DNA of 64,000 nucleotides from Hyphomonas sp. (GCF_013823385.1 NZ_PNMA01000001.1:62001-126000), one strand, 5' to 3'. Shown: positions 26,835-34,347, counted from the first letter of the stretch. The notes: generated by a model from the sequence alone, not told the origin. Numbers and translations are program-made.

Positions 26835-27309
26835 AAGGTTTCCAGGTAAAGAGCCTGAAGTCATTGGCTTCTTTTTTCAGGCTATTTACGTCACCAACAA
26901 AGGAGGGGTCCGCACTGAACAAGCACCTCTCCTGTTGAGGGCGGCAGTCAACTGTGCGCTGAAGCATTTCAGCATGTGTGGTCTTCAAGATTTGCACCGA
27001 GACTTCCCATTGCCTTCTGAGTGTCGAAAATATCGTAATCATCAGTGCGCAATATAAGGCGCAAATAAAGATCATTACACAGAACATAGACACATCACGA
27101 TCCATCTTCAAAGTGAATGCCACTTTATTTGCCATTGGCAAAACAAATGAACCGAAGAATGAAATCGCGGTCAAAATGAAAAGCCATCGCCTGAGTGTGG
27201 TGTTTGACTTTTCCTTGACCAATAGACCTATGGCGTTCAGCCGCTTTCTGGCGGAACAGCTTGCCGCATTACAATAAGCGTAAAAAGCCGCCGTCCCACT
27301 TTTCGTCAT
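26833..27309 (-). CDS. AT-rich orphan gene: two-TM protein, possibly SLATT-like
   Basis: 158 residues from ATG 27309; a GTG at 27333 would add eight. An N-terminal amphipathic stretch with SARKRLNAIG is followed by two membrane helices (about 43-61 RRWLFILTAISFFGSFVLP and 74-96 SMFCVMIFICALYCALMI) and a cytoplasmic tail with several Cys. Helix-RKRL-TM-TM-cytoplasmic helix is the layout of SLATT domains, predicted pore-forming effectors in nucleotide-signalled defence systems. The match is by pattern only, and no SLOG or nucleotidyltransferase partner is present. Base composition is far more AT-rich than its neighbours, indicating transfer. It lies between 50-bp direct repeats. A -35 TTGACG is at plus 27367-27372. 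Confidence 0.55.
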   Translation of the reverse strand: MTKSGTAAFYAYCNAASCSARKRLNAIGLLVKEKSNTTLRRWLFILTAISFFGSFVLPMANKVAFTLKMDRDVSMFCVMIFICALYCALMITIFSTLRRQWEVSVQILKTTHAEMLQRTVDCRPQQERCLFSADPSFVGDVNSLKKEANDFRLFTWKP

Positions 27310-27445
27310 CTCCGATCCCCACCCGTAGCGCACCCTTCTTCTTAAAATCCGTCACTGGGTAAATTCCGTCAAGCATAAGTGGATTCTTCTTCCTGGATGA
27401 TAACTTCCTCCGGTGGGGAGTCTGTCCATCCGGTCCCCATTTAAG

Positions 27446-27495
27446 CTCATCTGCGCCCTTCACGCCGGCCAGGGCCGCGCGCCGGGGGCGTGATC
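27446..27495. repeat. 50-bp direct repeat, copy 2 (3' end of the epimerase gene)
   Basis: Matches copy 1 (26785-26834) at 48 of 50 positions, the first 38 without change. On the minus strand it supplies the last codons of the epimerase gene, ending [10 protein letters not shown] with the stop at 27460-27462. It marks the right edge of the AT-rich segment. Confidence 0.95.
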
Positions 27496-28452
27496 TGCCG
27501 CTTCCGGAAAACACCCCATCGCGGCCAGCGTCCAGGTCAGTGCATCTTTGATGTCCGTATGCGGCTCATGTCCGAGAAAGGAAACCAGCCGCGTATTGTC
27601 CAGTTCCGCCGTCTCGTCCCACAGATACCGCATCTCCGCGAGTTCCCGGAAGATGCGCACAAAAGGCGACAGCAGGATGAGGGCAGGCCAGGGCATGCTG
27701 ACGATCTTCCCATTCCCGCCATTGGCTGCGCGCACAGCTTCGGCAAAGGCTGCCCCGCGCGAGAAATAGTGCCCCCGGAAATGAAACCGGGCGAAAGGGG
27801 CGAGCTCTGCTTCCCGGTCCAGCAGCGCGGCGGCGGTCTCGCCATAGTCGGGCAGGTAGGCCCAGGCATGGCCCGCCTCACGGCGTCCCGGATAGGTGAT
27901 CTTCGTCACCGGCCTGCCCGGCGTCACCATACCTTGCGAAAACCAGGAATTGCCGGCCGATGGCCCGAAGAAATCTCCCGCCCTCAGGATCAGGGACCGC
28001 GCGCCTTCCTGGGCGGCTGCCTCCAGACGCCGTTCCATCTGCACACGGATACGCCCCTTGCGGGTGTGGGGCTGCTGGGGCGCGTCCTCCGTCAGAAAGG
28101 GAAGGGCGCTGAGCCCGTAATTATAGATCGTGCCCGGAAGAAAGATGCGCGCGCCGGAAATCACCGCGGCAGCAATCGTGCTCTCCAGCATGGGTAGCAC
28201 CAGTTTTGCCCAATCCTTGTAGCCTGGCGGGTTTACGCCATGCACGATCACACTGGCGCCCTGCGCAGCAGCGGCCACATCCCCGGCATTCATGGCGTCG
28301 CCAGCTATCCATTCTGCCTGCGGCAGGCGGGCCGGGTCGGGTTGCCGCGCCAGCGCCCGCACTTGCCAACCCCGGCGGATCAGCGCCCGCGCGATCTCGT
28401 ATCCCGCCCCGCCCGTGACGCCCAGTACCAGCGCCTGCTTTGTGTCGATCAT
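27460..28452 (-). CDS. NAD(P)-dependent epimerase/dehydratase-type (extended SDR) protein
   Basis: 330 residues. The Rossmann fold starts ALVLGVTGGAGYEIARALIRRGW (GxxGxxG-type nucleotide loop, about 8-30). ASVIVHGVNPPGYKDW and IFLPGTIYNYGL follow; YNYG with a downstream Lys-containing segment is a plausible but atypical SDR active site. The rest resembles NmrA/atypical SDR oxidoreductases that act on unknown small molecules. AAGGAG lies 9 bases before the ATG. It is divergent from a LysR gene with a T-N11-A box between, so it is the likely LysR target. Its C-terminal end lies within repeat copy 2. Confidence 0.8.
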   Translation of the reverse strand: MIDTKQALVLGVTGGAGYEIARALIRRGWQVRALARQPDPARLPQAEWIAGDAMNAGDVAAAAQGASVIVHGVNPPGYKDWAKLVLPMLESTIAAAVISGARIFLPGTIYNYGLSALPFLTEDAPQQPHTRKGRIRVQMERRLEAAAQEGARSLILRAGDFFGPSAGNSWFSQGMVTPGRPVTKITYPGRREAGHAWAYLPDYGETAAALLDREAELAPFARFHFRGHYFSRGAAFAEAVRAANGGNGKIVSMPWPALILLSPFVRIFRELAEMRYLWDETAELDNTRLVSFLGHEPHTDIKDALTWTLAAMGCFPEAADHAPGARPWPA

Positions 28453-28520
28453 GGTCCCATCTCCTTCGCTCTTGGGTGAGGGAAGGATGGCGCGCGGCAG
28501 CGATAAACAAAATTGCGATA

Positions 28521-28535
28521 ATCTGTGGATCAGAT
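28521..28535. promoter_or_regulatory. LysR-type T-N11-A box
   Basis: ATCTG-TGGAT-CAGAT is a perfect 5-bp-arm dyad that contains T-N11-A, the standard LysR-family recognition pattern. It lies in the 95-base divergent region, 12 bases before the LysR ATG and 68 bases before the epimerase ATG. This suits autorepression of the regulator and control of the epimerase. Confidence 0.6.
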
Positions 28536-28547
28536 ATAGAAAAACAT

Positions 28548-29456
28548 ATGAACATGCAGGCTGCCTCCTGGGATCATATCCGCTCTTTCCTGGCCGTGCT
28601 GGACCAGGGCAGCCTGTCGCGTGCCGCGCGCAGCCTCTCGCTCACCCAGCCTACGCTCTCCCGTCATATTGACCTGCTTGAGGAAGCGCTGGGCGGCCTG
28701 TTATTCACCCGCTCGCCGCGCGGTCTCCTCCCCACGGACAAGGCGCGGATGATTGAGCCCTATGCGCGAACGATTGGCGCTTCCGCCGCCGCCATGGTCC
28801 GGGCGGCGTCCGGGCCCACCGGGGATATGAGCGGCGCGGTGCGTATCTCCGCCAGCGAGGTGGTCGGCATAGAGTTGCTGCCGGGCATGCTGATGCCCCT
28901 GCGCGAAGCCCATCCCGGTCTCAGCTTTGAAATTCTGCCCACCAACCAGTCGAGCGATCTGCTGCGGCGGGATGCAGACATTGCCATCCGGATGGTCCGG
29001 CCCCAGCAGGGCGCGCTGCTGGCAAGAAAGCTCGGCGATGTCCAACTCGGCTTCTACGCGCGTCAGGACTACCTTGCCCGCCATGGCACCCCCAAGAGCC
29101 TCCGCGATCTGGCGGGGCAGGCCCTCATCGGCTTCGATCATGAAACGATCAGCGTGCAGGCCCTGCGCGGTATGGGGCTGACGCTGGATCGCACAGACTT
29201 CGCCTGGCGGACAGACAGTGATCTGGCGCAGACGAAGCTGGTGCTGGCAGGCGCGGGCATTGGCGTCTGTCAGGTGGGGCTCGCGCGGCGCGCCGGCAGT
29301 TTGGTGCGGCTCCTGCCCGATGAGTTCTCGTTTGCCCTGGAAACCTGGGTCACGATGCATGAGGAACTCAAAGGCGTAGCCCGCATGAAGGCCGCCTTCG
29401 ACCATCTCGCCGAGGCAATGGGCGCGTATATCCAGGATCAGGAAAGCCCGGCCTGA
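28548..29456 (+). CDS. LysR-family transcriptional regulator
   Basis: 302 residues from ATG 28548. The N-terminal winged helix is clear (WDHIRSFLAVLDQGSLSRAA, LTQPTLSRHIDLLEEALGG), then a linker helix and a periplasmic-binding-like effector domain (GAVRISASEVVGIELLPGML, DADIAIRMVRPQQGALLARKL, LAGAGIGVCQVGLARR). It is divergent from the epimerase gene, the common arrangement of a LysR regulator and its target. The inducer is unknown. Its 3' end stands 3 bases before the converging LytTR gene. Confidence 0.93.
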   Translation: MNMQAASWDHIRSFLAVLDQGSLSRAARSLSLTQPTLSRHIDLLEEALGGLLFTRSPRGLLPTDKARMIEPYARTIGASAAAMVRAASGPTGDMSGAVRISASEVVGIELLPGMLMPLREAHPGLSFEILPTNQSSDLLRRDADIAIRMVRPQQGALLARKLGDVQLGFYARQDYLARHGTPKSLRDLAGQALIGFDHETISVQALRGMGLTLDRTDFAWRTDSDLAQTKLVLAGAGIGVCQVGLARRAGSLVRLLPDEFSFALETWVTMHEELKGVARMKAAFDHLAEAMGAYIQDQESPA

Positions 29457-29459
29457 AAC

Positions 29460-30350
29460 TCAGCCCAGCCCGCTTCGGAATCTCCGGCTGCCGGTCAGCA
29501 CGGCGCCGTTGGAGAGGGTCAGCTCGAAGTCTCCCGAACTGGTCGTGCGGGTTTCGCGGATGTGCTGCCGGTTGACGATGCGGGACCGGTGGATGCGCAC
29601 GAAGTCCGGTTTTGTGTCCGGGCCTGTCCAGATCTGTCCGGAAGTGTCCGGATTTGTCCATGGGCTGTCACCGGCTGACAGGCGGCGTTCCCACTCTGCC
29701 AGCGTCGCGCGCAGCATGTGGCTCGCCCCCGCCGTGTGCAGCGTCACATAGTTTCCCGCCGCTTCCAGCCACAGGATCTCCCCCGGCAGCAGGAACAGCG
29801 TCCGCCCGCCCGCCTTCACCTCGATCCGCTCCGGGCCGCGGAAGGGCTCGGGCGAGGGGGCGGCCTCGCGCGCTGCCCACCAGGCATAGCCGCTATAGAC
29901 GGCCGCAAAAATTCCATAAGTTATAAGGTCTTTGCGCCACTCATAGAGCAGCGTCAGCCACAGCCCGCTGCCGAAAAACTCATACGGCCAGCCCAGCAGG
30001 GCATACGCGCCCTCCCGCACCGGCACCATCATGCCGACATGCGCCAGCGAGAAAGGCACGCTCAGCCCCGCATGGATCAGCAGCGCCAGCGGCAGGCCCG
30101 GCCCGATCAGCGGCCAGCGCCGCACCGCCCACCCCACCAGCGGCGCCAGCAGCACCAGAATCCCGGCGCTGGAAACCTCCCAGATGAACGGCTCCACCGT
30201 GCGAACCGGCAGGCCAGAGCGCTGCATCTCGATCAGGTCGGAGGTGGCGTTCACCAGCACCACGGGTAGCGTCAGCAGGGCGATCGCCGCCCACGGCCCC
30301 AGCCGGAATCCGGCTTTGCCACTCGTCCCGGATTGCCCGCCAGTTGTCAC
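29460..30350 (-). CDS. membrane-bound LytTR-domain regulator with an in-frame repeat insertion
   Basis: 296 residues. About four membrane segments (about 19-36, 62-78, 84-105, 127-160) precede a C-terminal LytTR DNA-binding domain (about 173-296: LPGEILWLEAAGNYVTLHT, FVRIHRSRIVNRQHI, NGAVLTGSRRF). Membrane-tethered LytTR proteins without a receiver domain are known in alphaproteobacteria. Between the helix LAEWERRL and the strand DFVRIHRS, where LytTR proteins normally have a short loop, lie about 20 extra residues (SPWTNPDTSGQIWTGPDTK, 229-247). These are encoded by a 5x10-bp repeat also found in rsmE and at 37.1 kb. No target operon is evident. Confidence 0.85.
   Translation of the reverse strand: MTTGGQSGTSGKAGFRLGPWAAIALLTLPVVLVNATSDLIEMQRSGLPVRTVEPFIWEVSSAGILVLLAPLVGWAVRRWPLIGPGLPLALLIHAGLSVPFSLAHVGMMVPVREGAYALLGWPYEFFGSGLWLTLLYEWRKDLITYGIFAAVYSGYAWWAAREAAPSPEPFRGPERIEVKAGGRTLFLLPGEILWLEAAGNYVTLHTAGASHMLRATLAEWERRLSAGDSPWTNPDTSGQIWTGPDTKPDFVRIHRSRIVNRQHIRETRTTSSGDFELTLSNGAVLTGSRRFRSGLG
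29615..29664 (+). repeat. decanucleotide repeat array A (TGTCC family), inside the LytTR gene
   Basis: Five consecutive 10-base units, each starting TGTCC: TGTCCGGGCC, TGTCCAGATC, TGTCCGGAAG, TGTCCGGATT, TGTCCATGGG. It shares the 15-base core TGTCCGGATTTGTCC with arrays at 37069-37119 and 44381-44430. On the coding (minus) strand it is in frame and encodes a peptide containing NPDTSGQIWT. Confidence 0.85.
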
Positions 30351-30461
30351 AGATGCCTCTCCGCTCGTCCCACCGGGGCGCCTTTCACGGCATTTGCGTA
30401 GCGCTAGGGCAGGGCTGGCGCAAGAAGGCGCTCAGTTCACATCCCTCACGGAGCCTCCGGC

Positions 30462-31634
30462 ATGATCCAGCGCCGATACGACCTCGACTGGCTGCGCATC
30501 GCGGCTTTCGCCATCCTGATCCTCTACCATTGCGGCATGTTCTATGTGAGCTGGGACTGGCATGTGAAATCCAGCCATGCCGGGCCCCTGATCGAGCCGC
30601 TGATGCAGCTGGCCAATCCCTGGCGGCTGACACTCCTCTTCCTCATCTCCGGCGCCGCCACCCGCTTCATGGCTGACAAGATGGCCGCCGGCAGCTTCCT
30701 GAGGGCGCGGATGGGCCGCCTCTGGCCACCGCTGATCCTGGCCGTGCTCGTCATCGTGCCCCCGCAAACTTACTATGAAGTGCTTGAACATGTTCAGGAA
30801 AACGGCCTGCCGAAGGATGTCTGGCTCAGCGATTTCTATCGCCGCTACATCACCGCCTCAGGCAACTGGTGCGACGCAGAAGGCTGCCTCTTCACGCCCA
30901 CCTATAATCACATGTGGTTTGTGGCCTATCTCATCCTCTACACGCTGGCGCTGATCCCCCTCCTGCCGCTGCTGCGCCGCATTCCGGCAGGCGCCGTACG
31001 CTGGCTGATCACCGGGCCGGGTATCTTCCTCGCGCCCTGGGCCTTCCTCTTCGCCACCCGCGTCTTCCTCTTTCCGCTGTTCGGCGAAAGCCATGATTTC
31101 CGGGAGGACTGGTATCTCCACACCGTCTATTTCGGCGTCTTCCTGCTCGGCTTCGGCATTGCCAAGCATCAGCCCTTCTTTGACGCCGCCGCGGGTCTGC
31201 GCTGGCCGATGCTGGCCCTCGCCCTGGCGGCCTGGGCGGCCCTGCAGATCTATTACCGCCACTACGCCGCCAGTGACGCCCCGCCGCCCGAAGCGGTACG
31301 CGTCCTCGCCCGCGGCATGAGGGAGGCGCAGGCCTGGGCTGCCATTCTCAGCGTCACCGGCTTCTTCCACCACTACTTCCGCACGCTCGACACGCCCCTG
31401 CGCCGCACCCTCTCCCAGGCGATCTTCCCGTTTTACCTTATCCACCAGACGGTCACCGTTGTGACCGGCCATTATCTCGATCAGCTCGGCCTGCCGGTCT
31501 TTGTTGAGGCCCCCCTGCTGATCGGCGCCACCGCCCTTGGCTGCTGGCTGTTTTACGACCTTGGCCGGCGCATTCCGCCGCTGCGCATCTGGATCGGCCT
31601 GCCCAGCGGAAAAGGTACGTCCGGAGCGGCCTGA
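30462..31634 (+). CDS. acyltransferase 3 family membrane protein
   Basis: 390 residues with about ten membrane segments. The family start RYDLDWLRIAAFAILILYHCGMF is clear: an Arg/Asp-rich N-terminus and His in the first helix, as in OpgC/OafA-type acyltransferases. Later blocks are MWFVAYLILYTLALIPLLP and FPFYLIHQTVTVVTGHYL. These enzymes O-acylate glucans, sugars or peptidoglycan from acyl-CoA at the inner membrane. GGAG lies 8 bases before the ATG. It stands alone between LytTR (divergent) and infA, so the acceptor is not indicated. Confidence 0.85.
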   Translation: MIQRRYDLDWLRIAAFAILILYHCGMFYVSWDWHVKSSHAGPLIEPLMQLANPWRLTLLFLISGAATRFMADKMAAGSFLRARMGRLWPPLILAVLVIVPPQTYYEVLEHVQENGLPKDVWLSDFYRRYITASGNWCDAEGCLFTPTYNHMWFVAYLILYTLALIPLLPLLRRIPAGAVRWLITGPGIFLAPWAFLFATRVFLFPLFGESHDFREDWYLHTVYFGVFLLGFGIAKHQPFFDAAAGLRWPMLALALAAWAALQIYYRHYAASDAPPPEAVRVLARGMREAQAWAAILSVTGFFHHYFRTLDTPLRRTLSQAIFPFYLIHQTVTVVTGHYLDQLGLPVFVEAPLLIGATALGCWLFYDLGRRIPPLRIWIGLPSGKGTSGAA

Positions 31635-31746
31635 GACCCCCATGCCCTCTGGCGCTTGCTGGAATCTGCTGAAAGCTGTATGGCGCGCGGCTAGTGATGC
31701 GTGGAAAAAGCGGCGCCATCGCCGCAGCCTCAGATCTGGATAGAGA

Positions 31747-31965
31747 ATGTCAAAAGAAGAACTGATTGAATTTGAAGGCACGGTCGTCGAACTGCTGCCC
31801 AACGCCACGTTCCGGGTGAAGCTCGAGAACGACCACGAAATCATCGCCCACACCGCCGGCAAGATGCGCAAGAACCGCATCCGCGTGCTCACCGGGGACA
31901 AGGTGATGGTGGAAATGACCCCCTACGACCTGACCAAGGGCCGTATCACCTACCGCTTCAAGTAA
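31747..31965 (+). CDS. infA: translation initiation factor IF-1
   Basis: 72 residues, standard length. The S1-like OB fold is complete: [38 protein letters not shown], and the conserved end [18 protein letters not shown]-1 occupies the ribosomal A site during initiation and supports IF-2 and IF-3. maf follows after 6 bases, the usual alphaproteobacterial order infA-maf. The region between UPF0262 and infA, normally short, is filled here by about 4.9 kb. Confidence 0.98.
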   Translation: MSKEELIEFEGTVVELLPNATFRVKLENDHEIIAHTAGKMRKNRIRVLTGDKVMVEMTPYDLTKGRITYRFK

Positions 31966-31971
31966 ACCGCC

Positions 31972-32547
31972 ATGCCGGGCCGTGCGCCGCTCATTCTCGC
32001 CAGCGCGAGCCCCCGGCGTCTCCAGCTCCTGGCCCAGATCGGCATTGTGCCGGATCGGGTCGCGCCAACCGACATCGACGAGACGCGCCGCAAGGACGAA
32101 TCGCCCCGCGAGCTGGCCCTGCGGCTGGCGCGGGAGAAAGCGGCTGCGTGTGAGGCAGACGGGGCGTATGTCCTCGCCGCCGATACGGTCGTCGCCCTCG
32201 GCCAGCGCAACCTTGAGAAAGCCGCCGACGAGGCAGAGGCCGCCGCCTTCCTGCGCCTCCTCTCCGGCCGTGCGCATCAGTGCATCACTGGTGTCGCGGT
32301 GCGCGCGCCCGATGGCCAGGTCGCTTCGCGCGCCGTGCTGGCCCGGGTAAAGATGAAACGCCTCACCGAAGCAGAGATCGCCGCTTACGTGGCCGGCGGC
32401 GACTGGAAGGGCAAGGCGGGCGGTTATGGCATCCAGGGCCCCGCCGGCGCCTTCGTCACAGCCATCAATGGCAGCTACACCGCCATCGTCGGCCTGCCGC
32501 TTTATGAAACAAAATCCCTGCTCCAAGGCCTCGGCTACCGCGCCTGA
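31972..32547 (+). CDS. maf: Maf family nucleotide pyrophosphatase
   Basis: 191 residues. Maf proteins hydrolyse nucleoside triphosphates (often dTTP/UTP or modified nucleotides) to monophosphates and limit septation when overproduced. The signature [14 protein letters not shown] (9-22) is intact, as are [25 protein letters not shown] (the catalytic Asp lies in AADTVV) and the closing [16 protein letters not shown] and [12 protein letters not shown]. It is coupled to infA (6-base gap). The RNase E/G gene that often follows is absent. Confidence 0.95.
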   Translation: MPGRAPLILASASPRRLQLLAQIGIVPDRVAPTDIDETRRKDESPRELALRLAREKAAACEADGAYVLAADTVVALGQRNLEKAADEAEAAAFLRLLSGRAHQCITGVAVRAPDGQVASRAVLARVKMKRLTEAEIAAYVAGGDWKGKAGGYGIQGPAGAFVTAINGSYTAIVGLPLYETKSLLQGLGYRA

Positions 32548-32604
32548 TCCTGCAGCCGCCGCGCCGCAGGCCGCCCTTTGCCCTGTTTTCGCCACAAGCC
32601 TGAC

Positions 32605-32620
32605 AGCGGATTAATCCGCT
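32605..32620. promoter_or_regulatory. 16-bp perfect palindrome upstream of the acidic exported protein
   Basis: AGCGGATT / AATCCGCT is perfectly symmetric, 79 bases before the next start and 58 after the maf stop. No T-run follows, so it is unlikely to be a terminator. A regulator operator is the simplest reading; the regulator is unknown. Confidence 0.4.
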
Positions 32621-32698
32621 TCTCCGGGAACCATTTCCGCCAAACGGGCTTTCTTTTTCATCTGATGAGCAATCCCGCTCTTGTCGATGGAGCCCGTG

Positions 32699-33376
32699 AT
32701 GAAAACACTTCTCGCCAGCTGCGCCGCCGTTGCCCTGATGGCTTCGCCGGCTTTCGCCCAGTCCACCATTGATCCGCAGGTTCCGGATTCCATTCCGGCT
32801 GACCCCACGATGCCGGAAGCCTCCGACCCGATGTCCGAGTTCCAGCCGCAGACGGAAGCTCTGCCGCAGGAATTGCCCGCTGAGCCGGACATGGCTGAGC
32901 AGGAGCCGCCCATGATGCCGGACGCTGAGCCGACGATGCAGGCGGATGTTCCGCAGGAAGACGAAACCTATGCCGAGTTTGACAGCGAGCCGGTGGTTAC
33001 CGCTCAGATGGGCGACGCTGATGTTTCGCTCGAGGCTTCGGTGAACGAGGCTGAGCTGCCGGAAGAATATTCGACCGACGATCTCAACGCCGTGATGCTC
33101 GCCAAGGTCAATGAAGTGGGCACGGAAATCGAGGCGCTCGACGCTGAAGCCGATGTCTGGGTGACCGCCGATGGCTCGGCTGTCGATCCCACCTACGCCC
33201 AGGAAGGCCAGGGCGACATGGATTTCACCGCTGAAGAAGACAGCTTTGTCACTCCGGAAGCCGATGTGTCGATGGAAACGGAAACCTACGAGTCCGAAAC
33301 CTTCATGACCCCGGAAAACGATGTGACGATGGACGACGAAACTTCCATGGAAGATCCGGCCTCTACCGACTACTGA
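32699..33376 (+). CDS. strongly acidic exported protein, unknown family
   Basis: 225 residues from ATG 32699, with GGAG 6 bases upstream. A clear Sec signal peptide (MKTLLASCAAVALMASPAFA) is followed by a mature part dominated by Glu, Asp, Pro, Met and Thr, with few basic residues. Short motifs recur: FxTPExDVxM appears as FVTPEADVSMETET and FMTPENDVTMDDET near the C-terminus, and VSLEASVNEAELPEEYS is central. It is probably a disordered periplasmic or secreted protein; such acidic proteins may bind Ca or basic partners, which is a guess. It is monocistronic, with a strong terminator after it. I recognise no family. Confidence 0.72.
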   Translation: MKTLLASCAAVALMASPAFAQSTIDPQVPDSIPADPTMPEASDPMSEFQPQTEALPQELPAEPDMAEQEPPMMPDAEPTMQADVPQEDETYAEFDSEPVVTAQMGDADVSLEASVNEAELPEEYSTDDLNAVMLAKVNEVGTEIEALDAEADVWVTADGSAVDPTYAQEGQGDMDFTAEEDSFVTPEADVSMETETYESETFMTPENDVTMDDETSMEDPASTDY

Positions 33377-33399
33377 TCGTCCCTGATGTTGGATTGAAG

Positions 33400-33429
33400 A
33401 AGGCCGGCTCGTCAGAGCCGGCCTTTTTT
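33400..33429 (+). terminator. intrinsic terminator after the acidic exported protein
   Basis: AAGGCCGGCTC / GAGCCGGCCTT is an 11-bp stem with a GTCA loop, followed by T6, 24 bases after the stop codon. It lies between converging genes and, with the A residues preceding the stem, may serve both strands. Confidence 0.92.
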
Positions 33430-33449
33430 GTTCGCGGCCTCTTGAAGGC

Positions 33450-33797
33450 TCAGGTCCGCTCGGTCATCGACACCGCCGCCATCGACAGCGCCGCGCCCAG
33501 GATGATCGCCAGCCACATCGGGTTGCTGGCGGCGGCCTGGCTGATCTCCGTCCGCGCAAGGGCCAGGGCAGAGGTCACCGTATGGTCCACCCCCACAAAG
33601 GCAGAGAGCAACTCGGGCAGTTGCAGCAGGGCAATCACGGCGCCCGCAAATCCGAAGGCGCCAACGGTCAGCCGGCGGATCATTGCCTGGCGGCGGATGC
33701 CCTTCATGACGCCGGCAGTAAACGGCGCGGCTTCCAGCGCTGCGTCCTCGGCGGCAAACAGGCGGGTCAGATCGCCATAGTTTTCTTCGTCACGCAT
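33450..33797 (-). CDS. small two-TM membrane protein, possible anti-sigma partner
   Basis: 115 residues from ATG 33797 (GGAG 8 bases upstream); ATG 33803 is an alternative. A charged N-terminal about 40 residues (RDEENYGDLTRLFAAEDAALE) precedes two hydrophobic segments (about 46-66 LTVGAFGFAGAVIALLQLPE and 92-110 PMWLAIILGAALSMAAVSM). It overlaps or abuts the end of the ECF sigma gene (13-base gap), so co-expression is certain by position. Membrane proteins in this place are often anti-sigma factors, but no zinc-binding HxxxCxxC motif is visible. The anti-sigma role is inference. Confidence 0.65.
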   Translation of the reverse strand: MRDEENYGDLTRLFAAEDAALEAAPFTAGVMKGIRRQAMIRRLTVGAFGFAGAVIALLQLPELLSAFVGVDHTVTSALALARTEISQAAASNPMWLAIILGAALSMAAVSMTERT

Positions 33798-33810
33798 CGT
33801 CATCACTCCA

Positions 33811-34347
33811 TTATGCCACATCGGCACTGGCAAGGCACGTCCGCAATTGGGCAACGCCTCGCAATACATGGGACTTAACTGTGCCAAGCGGCCAACCGGT
33901 GGCTTCGGCCGCTTCGCGGTGAGACAGCCCAGCGGCCACGCACAGAACCACGCACACCCTCTGGGCTTCGGTCAGACTGTCGAGGGCCCTGGCAAGATCC
34001 ATCCGGTTTTCCGCTTCATTGGCCGACCGGTCGAACGGCCGGTCAAACGGAATGATCTCGGCGGTCTCGTCAAACTCGATCTCGATCTTCTGGCGGCGGC
34101 GCCATTGCAGGAACTCCCGCCAGCAGATGGTGCAGATCCAGGCGCTGAACGTGCCGCCGGCATAGCTGCCGATTTTCTGCCAGGCCGCCAGGAAGGTCAT
34201 CTGGGCAATGTCGTCGCCCTGCGCCTCCGATCCTGTCAGGCGGCGGGCCATGCCGCGCACCCTTGCCTGATGGCGGCGGACAAGTTCGGCGAAAGCCGCT
34301 TCGCTGCCCTTGGCCGCCGCATGGGCGAGATCGGGGTCTGATCGCAT
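33811..34347 (-). CDS. ECF-type RNA polymerase sigma factor
   Basis: 178 residues from ATG 34347, with GGAGGA 6 bases upstream. Region 2 is SEAAFAELVRRHQARVRGMARRL with GDDIAQMTFLAAWQKIGSY (the sigma2 -10 binding helix), and region 4 is LTEAQRVCVVLCVAAGLSHR plus TGWPLGTVKSHVLRGVAQL. ECF factors direct a small regulon in response to envelope or stress signals, held by an anti-sigma factor. Here the gene is in an apparent operon DUF6249 protein, sigma, two-TM protein. The direct target promoters cannot be seen. Confidence 0.92.
   Translation of the reverse strand: MRSDPDLAHAAAKGSEAAFAELVRRHQARVRGMARRLTGSEAQGDDIAQMTFLAAWQKIGSYAGGTFSAWICTICWREFLQWRRRQKIEIEFDETAEIIPFDRPFDRSANEAENRMDLARALDSLTEAQRVCVVLCVAAGLSHREAAEATGWPLGTVKSHVLRGVAQLRTCLASADVA

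Noticed and set aside
26978-27277. 99-residue plus-strand frame opposite the two-TM gene
   Set aside because: It has plausible composition because the region is AT-rich, but no SD or domain. The minus-strand frame covers the whole insert and has the membrane-helix pattern.
27269-27375. Short minus-strand frame encoding MLDGIYPVTDFKKKG-like peptide upstream of the AT-rich gene
   Set aside because: It overlaps the start of the two-TM gene in another frame and has no SD or homologue I recognise; possible leader peptide, but unsupported.
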